DNA of 64,000 nt, from NCBI GenBank assembly GCA_034401795.1, contig CM067372.1, positions 39,170,520 to 39,234,519 on the forward strand, read 5' to 3'. The DNA is from Chaetoderma sp. LZ-2023a. Its lineage: Eukaryota; Mollusca; Caudofoveata; Chaetodermatida; Chaetodermatidae. The notes below the pieces were generated by a model. The model saw only the letters and a list, made by a program, of their open reading frames with translations, did not search any database and was not told the DNA's origin. Both the position numbers and the translations under genes were made by a program. Positions 1 through 10,067 of the stretch are shown here, one piece after another (the first letter of the stretch is position 1; every line of letters starts with the position of its first letter).

Positions 1-6
1 GTATGA

Positions 7-119
7 ATGGACCTTTCTAGTTTATCCATCTATCATATGAGGTCATAATCAACTATGCGATGTGGAGGATGACATCATAATCAGTTACAACATGAATGAC
101 TCGATTTAGTATGGCTTAA
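7..119 (+). mobile_element. Family A foldback element, copy A1, left part
   Basis: The left end of a family A element begins at TGGACCTTTC and carries the family's TCATATGA, GTCATAATCAACT and CATGAATGAC segments. It stops exactly at a TTAA where a second element is inserted. The rest of the copy resumes at 2025. No coding capacity is seen, so it would be a non-autonomous element. Confidence 0.8.
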
Positions 120-2020
120 AGGTCATATTTGGAGAAATCCCTTTTATGTACAATTTTGCAAGTATTTAAGGCATTATTGTATAGTAATTAATAACAAACC
201 AGCTGTATGTGTCTAACATTCACCAAATAGCTAATATTACGCTGCGAAGTCGGCGTATGATCGAATACACAAAATTATGTGATGACTTACCTCCCTTGAT
301 TTTGAGCTCTTCAGCGTCAGTAATGACGTAATAGTGGAACAAGCTATTATACCGTAACGTTGAATACATACAGCTTCGTTCAACTTCAACAGGAAATAAG
401 TACAGTTTGGTTGCATTTTCCCGATCAGGCAAAAATAAAAATAGCTTTTTCAGGTCTTATGCCAATACAAATAATAGAAAGTTATATGTTGATTGATTTT
501 AACCCTAGATAAACAACTGACCATCGAGTCTAATGCGCGCTCTTACTTAACATACATAATATAGGCTACATAGCGGAATGACAGTTTTTGACACACGTAA
601 GTCAGCTAGATCTTTCTTATCTGTCTAAAACAAAAATTGTATGAGAACTCAAGGAATTTTCTTTAATTCTGATATTCTTGCTGTGGCTATGTAGGCTACA
701 TGGTTTAGGCCTAGCGGGTGGGTGTGTAGTTAGAATCGCACAAAAACGGAAACAGCTACGAAAAACCAATGCGGCAGATTTTTCTCTGTTTTATGTTTCC
801 AGACATGTTTGAGAACGCGATTACTTTAATGGCGATTTTGGCTCGATAGAAATGTGCATGAACAAAATTAGTCTGTAAATGGCAAGATAATTTAATGTAC
901 AAGTGTGTGAGTTTTTAAAGCTTAGCATATACTCATCATTTTTGAGACCAACTGTTTGTAGGTTTTATCAGAAACCCTTCTGGTTTTACCTAACATGCAT
1001 AGGCCTGATTACAGTTGAATATGCGAAGAAAAATAATCAATATTACATGACCATAGCAATGGTTGGATGGAGGGGTGGGGTGCCTGGTGGTTGGGGGGGG
1101 GGGAGGTGTAGAGGGTGAGGTGCAAGTTAGGGAATCGACGGGCCTGCATATTTTCATGTTGATGCAAAGCATATTATTTTGAGAAATTACCACCAGGCTT
1201 ATTGAAAATTACCACTAGGTGATAAAACAAGCATTCTGTGTGATGGAAGCACATTAATAGTAGCAGATGAACGAATTCATAGGAAGACTGACATATCGGT
1301 TATCGATCGTCTCTCTTTCAATTCATGCGGACGTCAATGAAAGCTTATAGTAAACAAACAATATTTTTTTTAATATGGCAATTTAGTTAATCTTACCCAT
1401 CGGTTATAAATTATTATTGTCACGTCTTTTGCGCATCTTCACTCATATATGTGCTTTTTCAGTGTATACACGACAATTGTACACACTCAGGGCCAGCATT
1501 TGTCTCTAGTATGTAAACCTACAAATTACTCCAGTAAAAGCGTGGGAGAGTGAGTGTCGTTATGCATAAATTTATACGTTAGCTACATTACATTCAAAGA
1601 AATGGTAGATATATACCCAGAATTTACCTCCTTGCCCACATACATATAGGTTACGCACGCATGTGTAGGCCTATGTTTAGAATGACAGGAAACATAAGTG
1701 GCAATGTGTAGGCCCGACCACAGGTATTTTTAGCATAATTTTTGCAACTGAATGCAGTGTTATTTGCTTGTTCAAGTAGCTTAATCACGTAGCCTATGAG
1801 AAGTCCACCTGTATTAGCTTTGCTTAGCGGTTGTTCCACTATGACGTCACAGCTGCTTGGAATTCAAGGGAGGTAATTCATGACACAATATTCTAAAGCT
1901 ATGTACTTTATCGGCAATAAATATAAAAATATGCCATGTATTAGCAAATTAATAACAGCTATATGATTTGGAAGGACTGGATATATTATAATGTCTTAAA
2001 ATACACTCCATATATGACCT
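120..2020. mobile_element. TTAA-flanked 1.9-kb element with long inverted repeats
   Basis: The element starts AGGTCATATTTGG and ends CCATATATGACCT. It is flanked by TTAA at 116-119 and 2021-2024. Inverted homology runs about 250 bp inward: TTACCTCCCTTG and ATAGTGGAACAA on the left (around 290 and 340) are mirrored by GGGAGGTAA (about 1868) and the complement near 1830. TTAA duplication points to piggyBac-type transposition (family knowledge). No transposase frame is visible: the interior (about 380-1780) has only short frames and a G-rich run near 1090-1100. I infer a non-autonomous derivative. It sits inside a family A copy. Confidence 0.85.
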
Positions 2021-2024
2021 TTAA

Positions 2025-2411
2025 TTGTCTGATACGTTGTATGAATTGTATGTCTTTGGTATTTAATAACCATTCTGTTGGATATTTTGAAACTAATTTG
2101 ACTTGTCTCAGCAACAGCACCCAGTCAAATTAGTTTCAAAATAGTCAACAGTTTACCTGTACAGTTTTCTTGAAATTGATAGTCAAAATTGAGGTTCAGT
2201 GATCGATCGATCTCAACACAGGCGAACTGTCAGTGGAGCTTAACTAGGGTTTGATATTTTAAAACTAATTTGACTATGAACATCTCTCAGTCAAATAAGT
2301 TTCAATATATTCAAAAGCTTGAAATTGAGATTCTGAGAATTCAGGGTTTCACAAGTTAAAATTGATTCCACCATAAGTATAAAATGGGCGGAGCTTAGTT
2401 AGAAATGGATC
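2025..2411 (+). mobile_element. Family A foldback element, copy A1, right part
   Basis: This continues the copy from position 119: GAATTGTATGTCTTTG, then a shortened palindromic core (GATATTTTGAAACTAATTTG ... CAAATTAGTTTC), GAAATTGATAGTC, GATCGATCGAT and GTGGAGCTTA. A second partial core follows at about 2253-2312, so the copy appears rearranged internally. The end, GAAATGGATCCCTC, differs from the usual GGAAAGGTCCA and resembles the 16.79-kb copy. Confidence 0.75.
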
Positions 2412-2589
2412 CCTCCATCAATCGTTTTATCTATGTTAGCCAACAATCTGCAAAATTTAATATAAGGATGCATAGAGCATTGACGCTTATGATAAGACAG
2501 TTGCCATTCTTTAAAATGAATTGCAAATGACACTGTATGAAATGTCATCATGAAAACTAAGATTTTTGGCTCACCTGTAAGATTTTTGG

Positions 2590-4556
2590 CTCACCTGGTC
2601 ATGGAGTGGATGTGTCTCATTGTGGACCTGGTCATGGAGTAGATGAGTCATTGTGAAGCTAGTTATGGAGTGGATGAGTCTCATGGTGAAGCCGGTCATG
2701 GAATGGATGAGTCTCATGGTGAAGCTGGTCATGGAGTGGATGAGTCTCATTGTGAAGCCGGTCATGGAGTGGATGAGTCTCATGGTGAAGCCGGTTATGG
2801 AGTGGATGAGTCTCATTGTGAAGCTGTTTATGGAGTGGATGAGTCTCATTGTGAAGCCGGTCATGGAGTGGATGAGTCTCATGGTGAAGCCGGTCATGGA
2901 GTGGATGTGTCTCATTGTGAAGCTGGTTATGGAGTGGATGAGTCTCATGGTGAAGCTGGTCATGGAGTGGATGAGTCTCATGGTGAAACTGGTTATGGAG
3001 TGGATGCGTCTCTTGGAGCTGGTCATGGAGTGGATGTGTCTCATTGTGGACCTGGTCATGGAGTGGATGAGTCATTGTGAAGCTGGTCATGGAGTGGATG
3101 AGTCTCATGGTGAAGCCGGTCATGGAGTGGATGAGTCTCATGGTGAAGCTGGTCATGGAGTGGATGAGTCTCATTGTGAAGCCGGTCATGGAGTGGATGA
3201 GTCTCATGGTGAAGTCGGTTATGGAGTGGATGAGTCTCATTGTGAAGCTGTTTATGGAGTGGATGAGTCTCATTGTGAAGCCGGTCATGGAGTGGATGAG
3301 TCTCATTGTGAAGCTGGTCATGGAGTGGATGAGTCTCATTGTGAAGCCGGTCATGGAGTGGATGAGTCTCATTGTGAAACTAGTCATGGAGTGGATGAGT
3401 CTCATTGTGAAGCCGGTCATGGAGTGGATGAGTCTCATGGTGAAGATGGTCATGGAGCGGATGAGTCTCATGGTGAAGCTGGTTATGGAGTGGATGCGTC
3501 TCTTGGAGCTGGTCATGGAGTGGATGTGTCTCATTGTGGAGCTGGTCATGGAGTGGATGAGACTCATTGTAAAGCTGGTTATGGAGTGGATGACTCTCAT
3601 GGTGAAGCCGGTCATGGAGTGGATGAGTCTCATTGTGAAGCTGGTTATGGAGTGGATGAGTCTCATTGTGAAGCCGGTCATGGAGTGGATGTGTTTCATT
3701 GTGAAGCTGGTCATGGAGTGGATGAGTCTCATGGTGAAGCTGGTCATGGAGTGGATGAGTATCATTGTGAAGCCGGTCATGGAGTGGATGAGTCTCATGG
3801 TGAAGCTGGTCATGGAGTGGATGAGTCTCATTGTGAAGCCGGTCATGGAGTGGATGAGTCTCATTGTGAAGCCGGTCATGGAGTGGATGACTCATGGTGA
3901 AGCTGGTCATGGAGTGGATGAGTCTCATTGTGAAGCTGGTTATGGAGTGGATGAGTCTCATTGTGAAGCCGGTCATGGAGTGGATGAGTCTCATTGTGAA
4001 GCCGGTCATGGAGTGGATGAGTCTCATTGTGAAGCTGGTTATAGAGTGGATGACTCTCATTGTGAAGCCAGTCATGGAGTGGATGAGTCTCATTGTGAAG
4101 CCTGTCATGGAGTGGATGAGTCATTGTGAAGCCGGTCATGGAGTGGATGAGTCTCATTGTGAAGCCGGTCATGGAGTGGATGAGTCTCATTGTGAAGCCT
4201 GTCATGGAGTGGATGAGTCATGGTGAAGCTGGTCATGGAGTGGATGAGTCTCATTGTGAAGCTGGTCATGGAGTGAATGAGTCTCATCGTGAAGCTGGTC
4301 GTGGAGTGGATGAGTATCATGGTGAAGCTGGTCATGGAGTGGATGAGTATCATGGTGAAGCTGGTTATGGAGTGGATGAGTCTCATGGTGAAGCTGGTTA
4401 TGGAGTGGATGAGTCTCATTGTAAAGCTGGTCATGGAGTGGATGTGTCTCATTGTAAAGCTGGTCATGGAGTGGATGTGTCTGATGGTGAAGCCGGTCAT
4501 GGAGTGGATGAGTCGTTGTGAAACTGGTCAATCGAGTGGATGAGTCTCATGGTGTG
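2590..4556. repeat. 33-bp tandem array (minisatellite), about 59 units
   Basis: The unit is 33 bp, built around GGTCATGGAGTGGATGAG and TCTCATTGTGAAGC, with TGGT/TTGT and GGTCATGG/GGTTATGG variants. Because 33 is divisible by three, long open frames appear in several frames on both strands. They are broken wherever a 31-bp unit lacking TC (GATGAGTCATTG) occurs, for example near 2645, 3070, 4120 and 4215. There is no start context, splice pattern or matching flank, so I regard it as non-coding. A higher-order copy of about 424 bp is present. Confidence 0.95.
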
Positions 4557-4895
4557 TGAACAATCTGTTTAGCAAACCATAGTTTCCTATATTCTAGGAT
4601 TGCTTAATCCTACTGGAAACAAACTTTAATATATGGTTGCCTATACAATAAGGAGACAGTAATATGATTGTGAGATCACTAGGTCAAAGGTCAAGGTGAT
4701 TCCGACCTTGCTATTTGACATGTACTTTTCCAATGTTACGCTTTTGTGTTTAGCAAAACATTTTCATTTATATTTCAGGATTGGTTAATCCTATTGGAAC
4801 TAAGCTTGGATACATGATTACCTATAATGTTAGAAAGCAGAATGATGACATTACGGTCACAAGGTCAAAGGTCAAGGTTTCTGTGACAGAGGAGA
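4557..4895 (+). repeat. K-family modular repeat, two modules
   Basis: Two related modules of about 170 bp occur here (near 4570-4735 and 4745-4895). Both contain TTTAGCAAA, GGATTG.TTAATCCTA, TGGAA.C.AA and AGGTCAAAGGTCAAGGT. The layout matches the modules at 55.2-56.0 kb, so they probably belong to one dispersed family. It adjoins the right edge of the 33-bp array. No open frame is supported. Confidence 0.6.
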
Positions 4896-5184
4896 CATGC
4901 GAGCCATTTAATTGTGGCATTCATGTTGCCTGAAATATGAATGACTCATACAATGCCATTTATAATAAAACTGTGAATGGAATGTAAGCCGATGATATAG
5001 CACACACGCACGCATGCACATATGCATGCACACACGACTGTCGCAAGCACGCATTTATCTTCTATTACCTGAATGAACTGTGTACAAACAGATATAGTCT
5101 GGCTGGACATGTCTATTTTTAGAACATATGATTAATGATTTCTAATCACTTATATCTTATATTAGAACATAACTGCTTTTTTAC
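4896..5184. other. Unassigned spacer with CA/TG-rich patch
   Basis: Apart from an alternating ACACACGCACGCATGCAC patch at about 5000-5035, I see no structure here. Confidence 0.5.
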
Positions 5185-5393
5185 CCCTTTAACTCTCAAA
5201 TTAGTTGAAGAAAATTTCAATTTTCTCATCAAAAATTTTCATTTGCAGAGGATGAGATTATTAAAAAAAATATATCACTGGAGTGACTGGCTCGGTTAGT
5301 GGTACATTTAAGAAAAATATTCTCATGGCCTGCTATTAGATATTTCTCAAGACCACAACAGAAGCCGTTTTTGATCAGTTTGAGGTTAAAGGG
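5185..5393. mobile_element. Family B foldback element (diverged)
   Basis: It lies between TTAC (5181-5184) and TTAA (5394-5397). The ends are CCCTTTAACTCTC and GAGGTTAAAGGG. Family marks are TTTCAATTTTCTCAT, CATTTGCAGA, GACTGGCTCGGTTAG, CAAGACCAC and AGAAGCCGTTTTTG. One arm of the core is partly lost. Confidence 0.75.
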
Positions 5394-5640
5394 TTAATCT
5401 AATTGTTCATAATTAACCAACACGTTGTTAAAACACATTCAACTTTTTTGAACACCTACTTGATTCAAAGCTATTGCTGTTTATGATGGCGACAATAATC
5501 AGATAGATGGCTTGCAAAAATAATTTACAGCAATTTTACCCATATGATGTCGGACTGTGTCATATATTGTAACATACAGGATGAAATGTGTTATCATAGA
5601 GATGCATACTAACAATCACTGGTAGGTATTTGCTGCTACA
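5394..5640. other. Unassigned spacer
   Basis: AT-rich sequence between a B and an A element. I see no repeat or coding signal. Confidence 0.4.
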
Positions 5641-5643
5641 ATT

Positions 5644-6029
5644 CACCTGTCTAGAGTACCCACCCATCATCATATGACGTCATAATGAACTGCGCGATGT
5701 GTACAATGACATCATAATGAATGACGTCGATAAGTAGTCACGAATGCATATTTGAAGACGGTCTATGTTTTGTTGTACAAATTGTTTGCTTTTACTATTT
5801 AATAAATATTCTGTTGAATATTTTGAAACTAATTTGACTGGGCGCTGTTGCTGCCATAGGCAGCAACAGCACCCAGTTAAATTAGTTACAAAATATTCAA
5901 CAGCTTCCCTGTATAGTTTTCAGGAAATTGATAGCGAGGGCATTCGGGGATCGATCAATCCCAACACGGCGAGGTGTAGGTGGAGCTTAGCTAGTGATGG
6001 GCGGAGCATAGCTAAAAATGGAAAGGTCC
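5644..6029 (+). mobile_element. Family A foldback element, copy A2
   Basis: A nearly complete copy flanked by ATT (5641-5643 and 6030-6032). In order it has a CACCTGTCTAGAG left end, TCATATGACGTCATAATG, ATTTAATAAATATTCTG, a palindromic core at 5811-5903 (arms GTTGAATATTTTGAAACTAA and its complement, loop GCTGTTGCTGCC/GGCAGCAACAGC), GAAATTGATAG, GATCGATC, GTGGAGCTTAGCTAG, GGGCGGAGCATAGC and GGAAAGGTCC. Length 386 bp. Not coding. The short frame across it is incidental. Confidence 0.88.
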
Positions 6030-6049
6030 ATTACATGTACACTATAGCA

Positions 6050-6630
6050 CAGAAACAACTCTACATGGTTCCAAAACAGAAACCTATTAGTTAGTAAGAA
6101 ATGTTCTGTTGAATATCTTTGAACATAATTCACCTTTCCAGTTTATCCATCAATCATATGACATCATAATCAACAAAGTGAAGTGTAGGCCGACTATGTA
6201 GGCCGACGCCATAATCCTGATGTCATGAATGATTCCAAATAGTCCGTCTTTAACGCTTAATAGTCTGACATGGTGTACGAATTGTATGTCTACTGTTTAA
6301 TAAATATGCTGTTGAATATTTTGAAACTAATTTGACTGGGCGCTGTTGCTGCCATAGTCGAATTAGTTTCAAAATATTCAACAGGTTACCTGCATAGTTT
6401 TATGAAAATTGATAGCCAGGGAGTTCAAAGATCGATGGATCCGAACACGAGTATGGTGTGGGTGGAGCTTAGCTAGAGGTGGGCGGGCGCATAGCTAAAA
6501 CTGGAAATGTTCATTGGATTGGAAGCCATTGCTGCTTTAGGCAGAAATGTCTTCCAATCCAACACTCAACAGTACATTTTATTTTGTTTTGGAAACAAGT
6601 TATTTTATTTCTGAGCTGTACTGTATGTCT
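6050..6630 (+). mobile_element. Family C foldback element, copy C1 (split by A3)
   Basis: Left part to 6130: CCAAAACAGAAACC, TTAGTTAGTAAGAAATGTTC, GAACATAATT. Right part from 6513: GGATTGGAAGCCATTGCTGC, a loop, GTCTTCCAATCCAA, CAGTACATTTTATTTTG, GGAAACAAG and TTTCTGAGCTGTACTG. The 39.55-kb copy reads straight through the break as GAACATAATTGGATTGGAAG, so the middle is a later insertion. Confidence 0.8.
6131..6512 (+). mobile_element. Family A foldback element, copy A3, nested in C1
   Basis: Left end CACCTTTCCAGTTTATCC, right end CTGGAAATGTTC, flanked by ATT at 6128-6130 and 6513-6515. It contains the GTCCGTCTTTAACGCTTAAT segment, a shortened core (second copy of the loop arm lost), GTGGAGCTTAGCTAG and GGGCGGGCGCATAGC. 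A GTAGGCCGAC duplication lies at about 6186-6209. Confidence 0.85.
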
Positions 6631-7009
6631 AGAATGTTGAGTGTAATTGCTGGATTGTTCACATAGCTGCTTGATATAGATATCATAGACGGTAATTAAT
6701 TCAGAGAAAATCTGCCTCTGTGGTATTTAGCACAACTGTAAATACCAACATTATGCTCTTATACGTGGTGGGGTGTTGATGGGGTGGGTGGGTGGGTGGT
6801 GGGGTATGGATGGGGATGGGTTGGGGTGTGATGGAATGGCATAAAGATGGAGTGAGAGTTGGGTAATGAATGCATCAGGAGATGTAAATAAATACCCAAC
6901 ATTATTGTACTTTATATCTATGGTGCAGGCATGCAAGCAGAGACTGCATCAGGAGAAGGTTGTGTTTTACGAGGGTGCTTTACTACTGGCTTGTAGACTG
7001 TTCGGCACT
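6631..7009. other. Unassigned stretch with a G-rich tract
   Basis: Mostly structureless. It includes a G-rich tract at 6769-6830 (GGGGTGGGTGGGTGGGTGG and neighbours) on the + strand with a strong quadruplex pattern. Nothing supports the short frame starting near 6866. Confidence 0.5.
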
Positions 7010-8530
7010 ATCGATCTCCTCACACCCCATGCTACCCCATCCAGGTGGCTGTCCGTCTGTGTGTCAATTGCTTCACTATTTGTGGATGAATTTATCTAAA
7101 ACATGGTTAAGATGGAGTTGATTGGATGCCAAATAGCCATACCACCACTTAAAAAGGTTCTCAGTATGTGATCCAATGGTGAAAGATATTGCTTTGGTGC
7201 TAGGTTTTGTCATTTATGGAATTATTGACTTCTTACTAGCTTTCATGACCATATACTGATCACATACATCAAGGGGTATAACTCTTTGTAGCCCCACCCA
7301 AATATAGTGAGAGTCGAGGAATATTGTAATGTTGGCTGCGTGATCTTGATATCACTAACAGAGAGCCACTTGCGTATCATCAAGAAAATCTGCTATTCAT
7401 AAATTGTTGGAATTATTGGCTCTTCTAGATCTGTCTGTCTGTCTGTCTGTCTGTGTATCATCTGTCAACAATTGTGGCACATTTTGCCATTTGTTGATGG
7501 ATTAAAAGCAAATTTGGCGTCTATGTTCTTTTAGGCAATATCTATGGGTCCTCTGGAGATGGAGTGGCCACACCGACAAATAGCAGAGTTATGGCCCTTG
7601 CCATATTTTCAAACTACTTAACCTATGGGGAAAATACATTTGTGGCATATTTTGGCATTTATCGAAGGATTAAAACCAGATTTAGAAGATATGCTCCTTG
7701 CAGCAATATCTATGGGGTTTCTAAAGATGGAGAGGCCACGCCCACAAATAGCAGTATTATGGCCCTTGCTATATTTTCAAAGTATTGAAGCCTATTTGGA
7801 AAATACGTTTGTGGTACGTTTTATCCTTTATAAAGTGATTAAAACCAAATTTTGCCAGAGGTGTGCCTTTAGGCAATATCTATTTAAGTGCCCATGCCGT
7901 TAAACAAGGGCCACAACTCTGGTTCATTAAGGCCTTTTTAAGTATTGAAGCCTGTAGAGAAAATACGTTTGTGGCACATTTCGTCATTTATTGATGGATT
8001 AAAACTAGATTTGGTAGATATATTCATTTAGACAACATCTATTGAAGATATGAATATGAAGTTGCCACACCCTTAAACAAGGGCCATAACTCTGGTTCAT
8101 TGAGGCATTTTTAAGTATTGAGCCCTACAGGGAAAATACATGTCTTCACCAATGCTGATAGGTTAAAAGCAAATTTAGTAGATATGTTCTAAAGTCAAAT
8201 ATCTATTTGAACTATGAATATAAATAGTCTGCACCTTTGAATAATGGCCATAACTCTGGTTCATTAAGTCTTCAACTATTGAACCCTATGGTGAAAATGT
8301 GTTTGATCGTCAATTGTTGATTAAAACCAAATTTAGCAAATATGTTTCTTCTGTCAAATATCTATATGCGCTATGAATATGACGTGACAACTTGAAATAA
8401 GGGACATAACTCTGGCTCTTTAAGGTGTCTTTAGGTATTGAACACTATGGGGAAAGTTATCTGTGTCACGTTTCGTAAATTGTTCATGGATTAAAACAAG
8501 ATTTATCAGAAATGTTCATTTCGTACGCTA
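7010..8530 (+). repeat. M-family modular dispersed repeat
   Basis: A run of degenerate modules, about 160-165 bp each, repeats GGCATATTTTGGCATTTAT, GGATTAAAACCAGATTTAG, GATATGTTC, AATATCTAT, AAGGGCCATAACTCTGGTTC and AAGTATTGAAGCC. A (CTGT)n patch sits at 7433-7455. Phrases such as GGATTAAAACCAAATTT are repeated four or more times with drift. The open frames at about 7564-7903 fall inside modules and are not conserved between them, so this is not a gene. The family resembles mollusc-type dispersed repeats known to me only by motif. Confidence 0.75.
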
Positions 8531-8609
8531 ATAATTTGACAATTGTGTAAGCGATGGCTGCCCCATTGATCAATGGTATGTTTTCCATCGGTGAATAATA
8601 TTAGTTACA

Positions 8610-8764
8610 CCAGTGTTTTGGCGGGGGTACAGGCTGTTACCACACGTGCAAACGTATTTCTCGATTGTAGCGAGGGAAATACATTTTATATTTCCTGATC
8701 GTAGCGAGGGAAATATATTTGTTTGCACGTGTGGTAACAGCCAGTACTTCCGTCAAAACACTGG
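8610..8764. mobile_element. Small inverted-repeat element (CCAGTGTTTTG ends)
   Basis: Arms of about 40 bp: CCAGTGTTTTGGCGG, then GGCTGTTACCACACGTGC on the left, mirrored by GCACGTGTGGTAACAGCC and CGTCAAAACACTGG on the right. The centre holds two copies of GTAGCGAGGGAAATA. No coding frame. Confidence 0.8.
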
Positions 8765-8767
8765 AAT

Positions 8768-9114
8768 TTATTACCCCTCAGACATCAGCGAGAGATTAAG
8801 AAAGAGAGAGGTGGGGGGGGGGGGGGGGGGGGGTTGGCGAGTGAGAGAATTTTATCTTATCTTAAATATTGCCAATGTTCAGCACTTTATGACGTCAGTT
8901 TCAAAATGCATCATCACTTATGACGTCATGAGCTTCGTCATTGGCTATTGTTACATCATAATTAATCTGCGCATTAAGACGAAAACACGATGTTCGCGTG
9001 GTGAATACCGTGTAGTATTGCCCTCGCGTGAGGAAAACACCAGATTATACATGACTGATCTTAGCCAATCAAATAACAGCATATGGTCATGTGACATTGC
9101 TGAGGGGGTAATAA
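8768..9114. mobile_element. Small inverted-repeat element (TTATTACCCC ends)
   Basis: Terminal repeats TTATTACCCCTCAG and CTGAGGGGGTAATAA enclose 347 bp. A poly-G run lies at 8813-8834. Inside are CATTGGCTATTG and its approximate complement AGCCAATCAAATAACAG. It abuts the preceding element. The frame crossing both has no support. Confidence 0.7.
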
Positions 9115-9581
9115 TGTCAATGACACTAATATTCTTGCATTTGAACAATTTGAGAGTAATGTCAGGGATGGCTGCCCCATTAATTAATGGTACTTTTTCA
9201 ATTGGTCAATGGTGTCAATGATTCTAATATTCTTGCATTTCCTCTTCATGTCTTTACTTGTGACCATTGCCCCATTTGTAAATGACATTTGTTATGTTTG
9301 CCCCATCAGGCAATGGAGCTTTCTTTGGTGGCCATTAGTGTTAGGCATTAATTAATGTAAACATGTTTACAGTTCCTTACCAGCTAGGTGACCACTATGG
9401 TCTATGGACCTTGGGACATTTATTATATACCTTATTTATGTGACCAGAGAGCAGGTAAACTAAACGAGAAGCTGCCATTTTAGTTGCTACACACATCAAT
9501 TGCCATAAATAAAGCAACTTATGTGGCATATTGTGAGTTTATTAAATATGGATTAACGCAGTAACTCTCATCTACATATGT
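9115..9581. other. Stretch with a 97-bp tandem duplication
   Basis: GTCAATGACACTAATATTC (9117) recurs at 9214 with small changes, a 97-bp offset. The motif GATGGCTGCCCCATT is at 9169 and also at 8553, on the other side of the two small elements. This suggests both inserted into one repeat. The remainder to 9581 is unassigned. Confidence 0.5.
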
Positions 9582-9585
9582 TTAA

Positions 9586-9738
9586 CCCTTTCACCGATGA
9601 ATTCCCCATACATCATTTTCAAGGCAAACAACCATATAGAAAAACTGTTGAATTAAGTCAAATTAATTTTAAAATGTTAAACGGAATATGTTTTATGTGG
9701 TAAAATATTTACTTTTCAGGGGTTTGTCAGTGAAAGGG
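9586..9738. mobile_element. Family E foldback element
   Basis: Flanked by TTAA (9582-9585, 9739-9742). Ends CCCTTTCACCGATGAAT and GTTTGTCAGTGAAAGGG. The centre keeps GTTGAATTAAGTCAAATTAA, a decayed half of the core shared with family A. Confidence 0.75.
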
Positions 9739-9755
9739 TTAACGGAGGTATCCCT

Positions 9756-9850
9756 TTAACTCACTAATGGTCAAGGTACATTATTGATTGCTTAGTTTGT
9801 TAATGTCCATTTGCATCCAGAGAAAACTATTGGAGAAGACTTCCTCTTGG
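9756..9850. mobile_element. Family B fragment
   Basis: TTAACTCACTAATGGTCAAG, AATGTCCATTTGCAT and AGAGAAAACTATT match the left half of family B. The core and right half are not recognisable. Confidence 0.45.
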
Positions 9851-10067
9851 ATTTCAAGTGGTACATTCTCGAAAGTATTCTCTATTAAAACACCAAGTTT
9901 CTCAAGACAATGAGAGAGGCCGGGTTTGTGCTGCCAGCTCATTATATGGCCAAGTAATCATCATTACCTTAGCCCACTAAGCCTGAAAATGCCAATGAGC
10001 ATTGTGCGCTAATCACTGAGACAGACACGGCTTTATGATGTAGCAGGTATATATGATTTGACTAATC

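Noticed and set aside
2643-4543. Long open frames on both strands, up to about 415 codons, in the 33-bp array
   Set aside because: They follow from a unit divisible by three with no stop in several frames. Frames are broken by 31-bp units, are equally open antisense, and have no start, splice or end signals.
8613-9221. 202-codon open frame
   Set aside because: It runs through two inverted-repeat elements and a poly-G run; composition and structure are explained by those.
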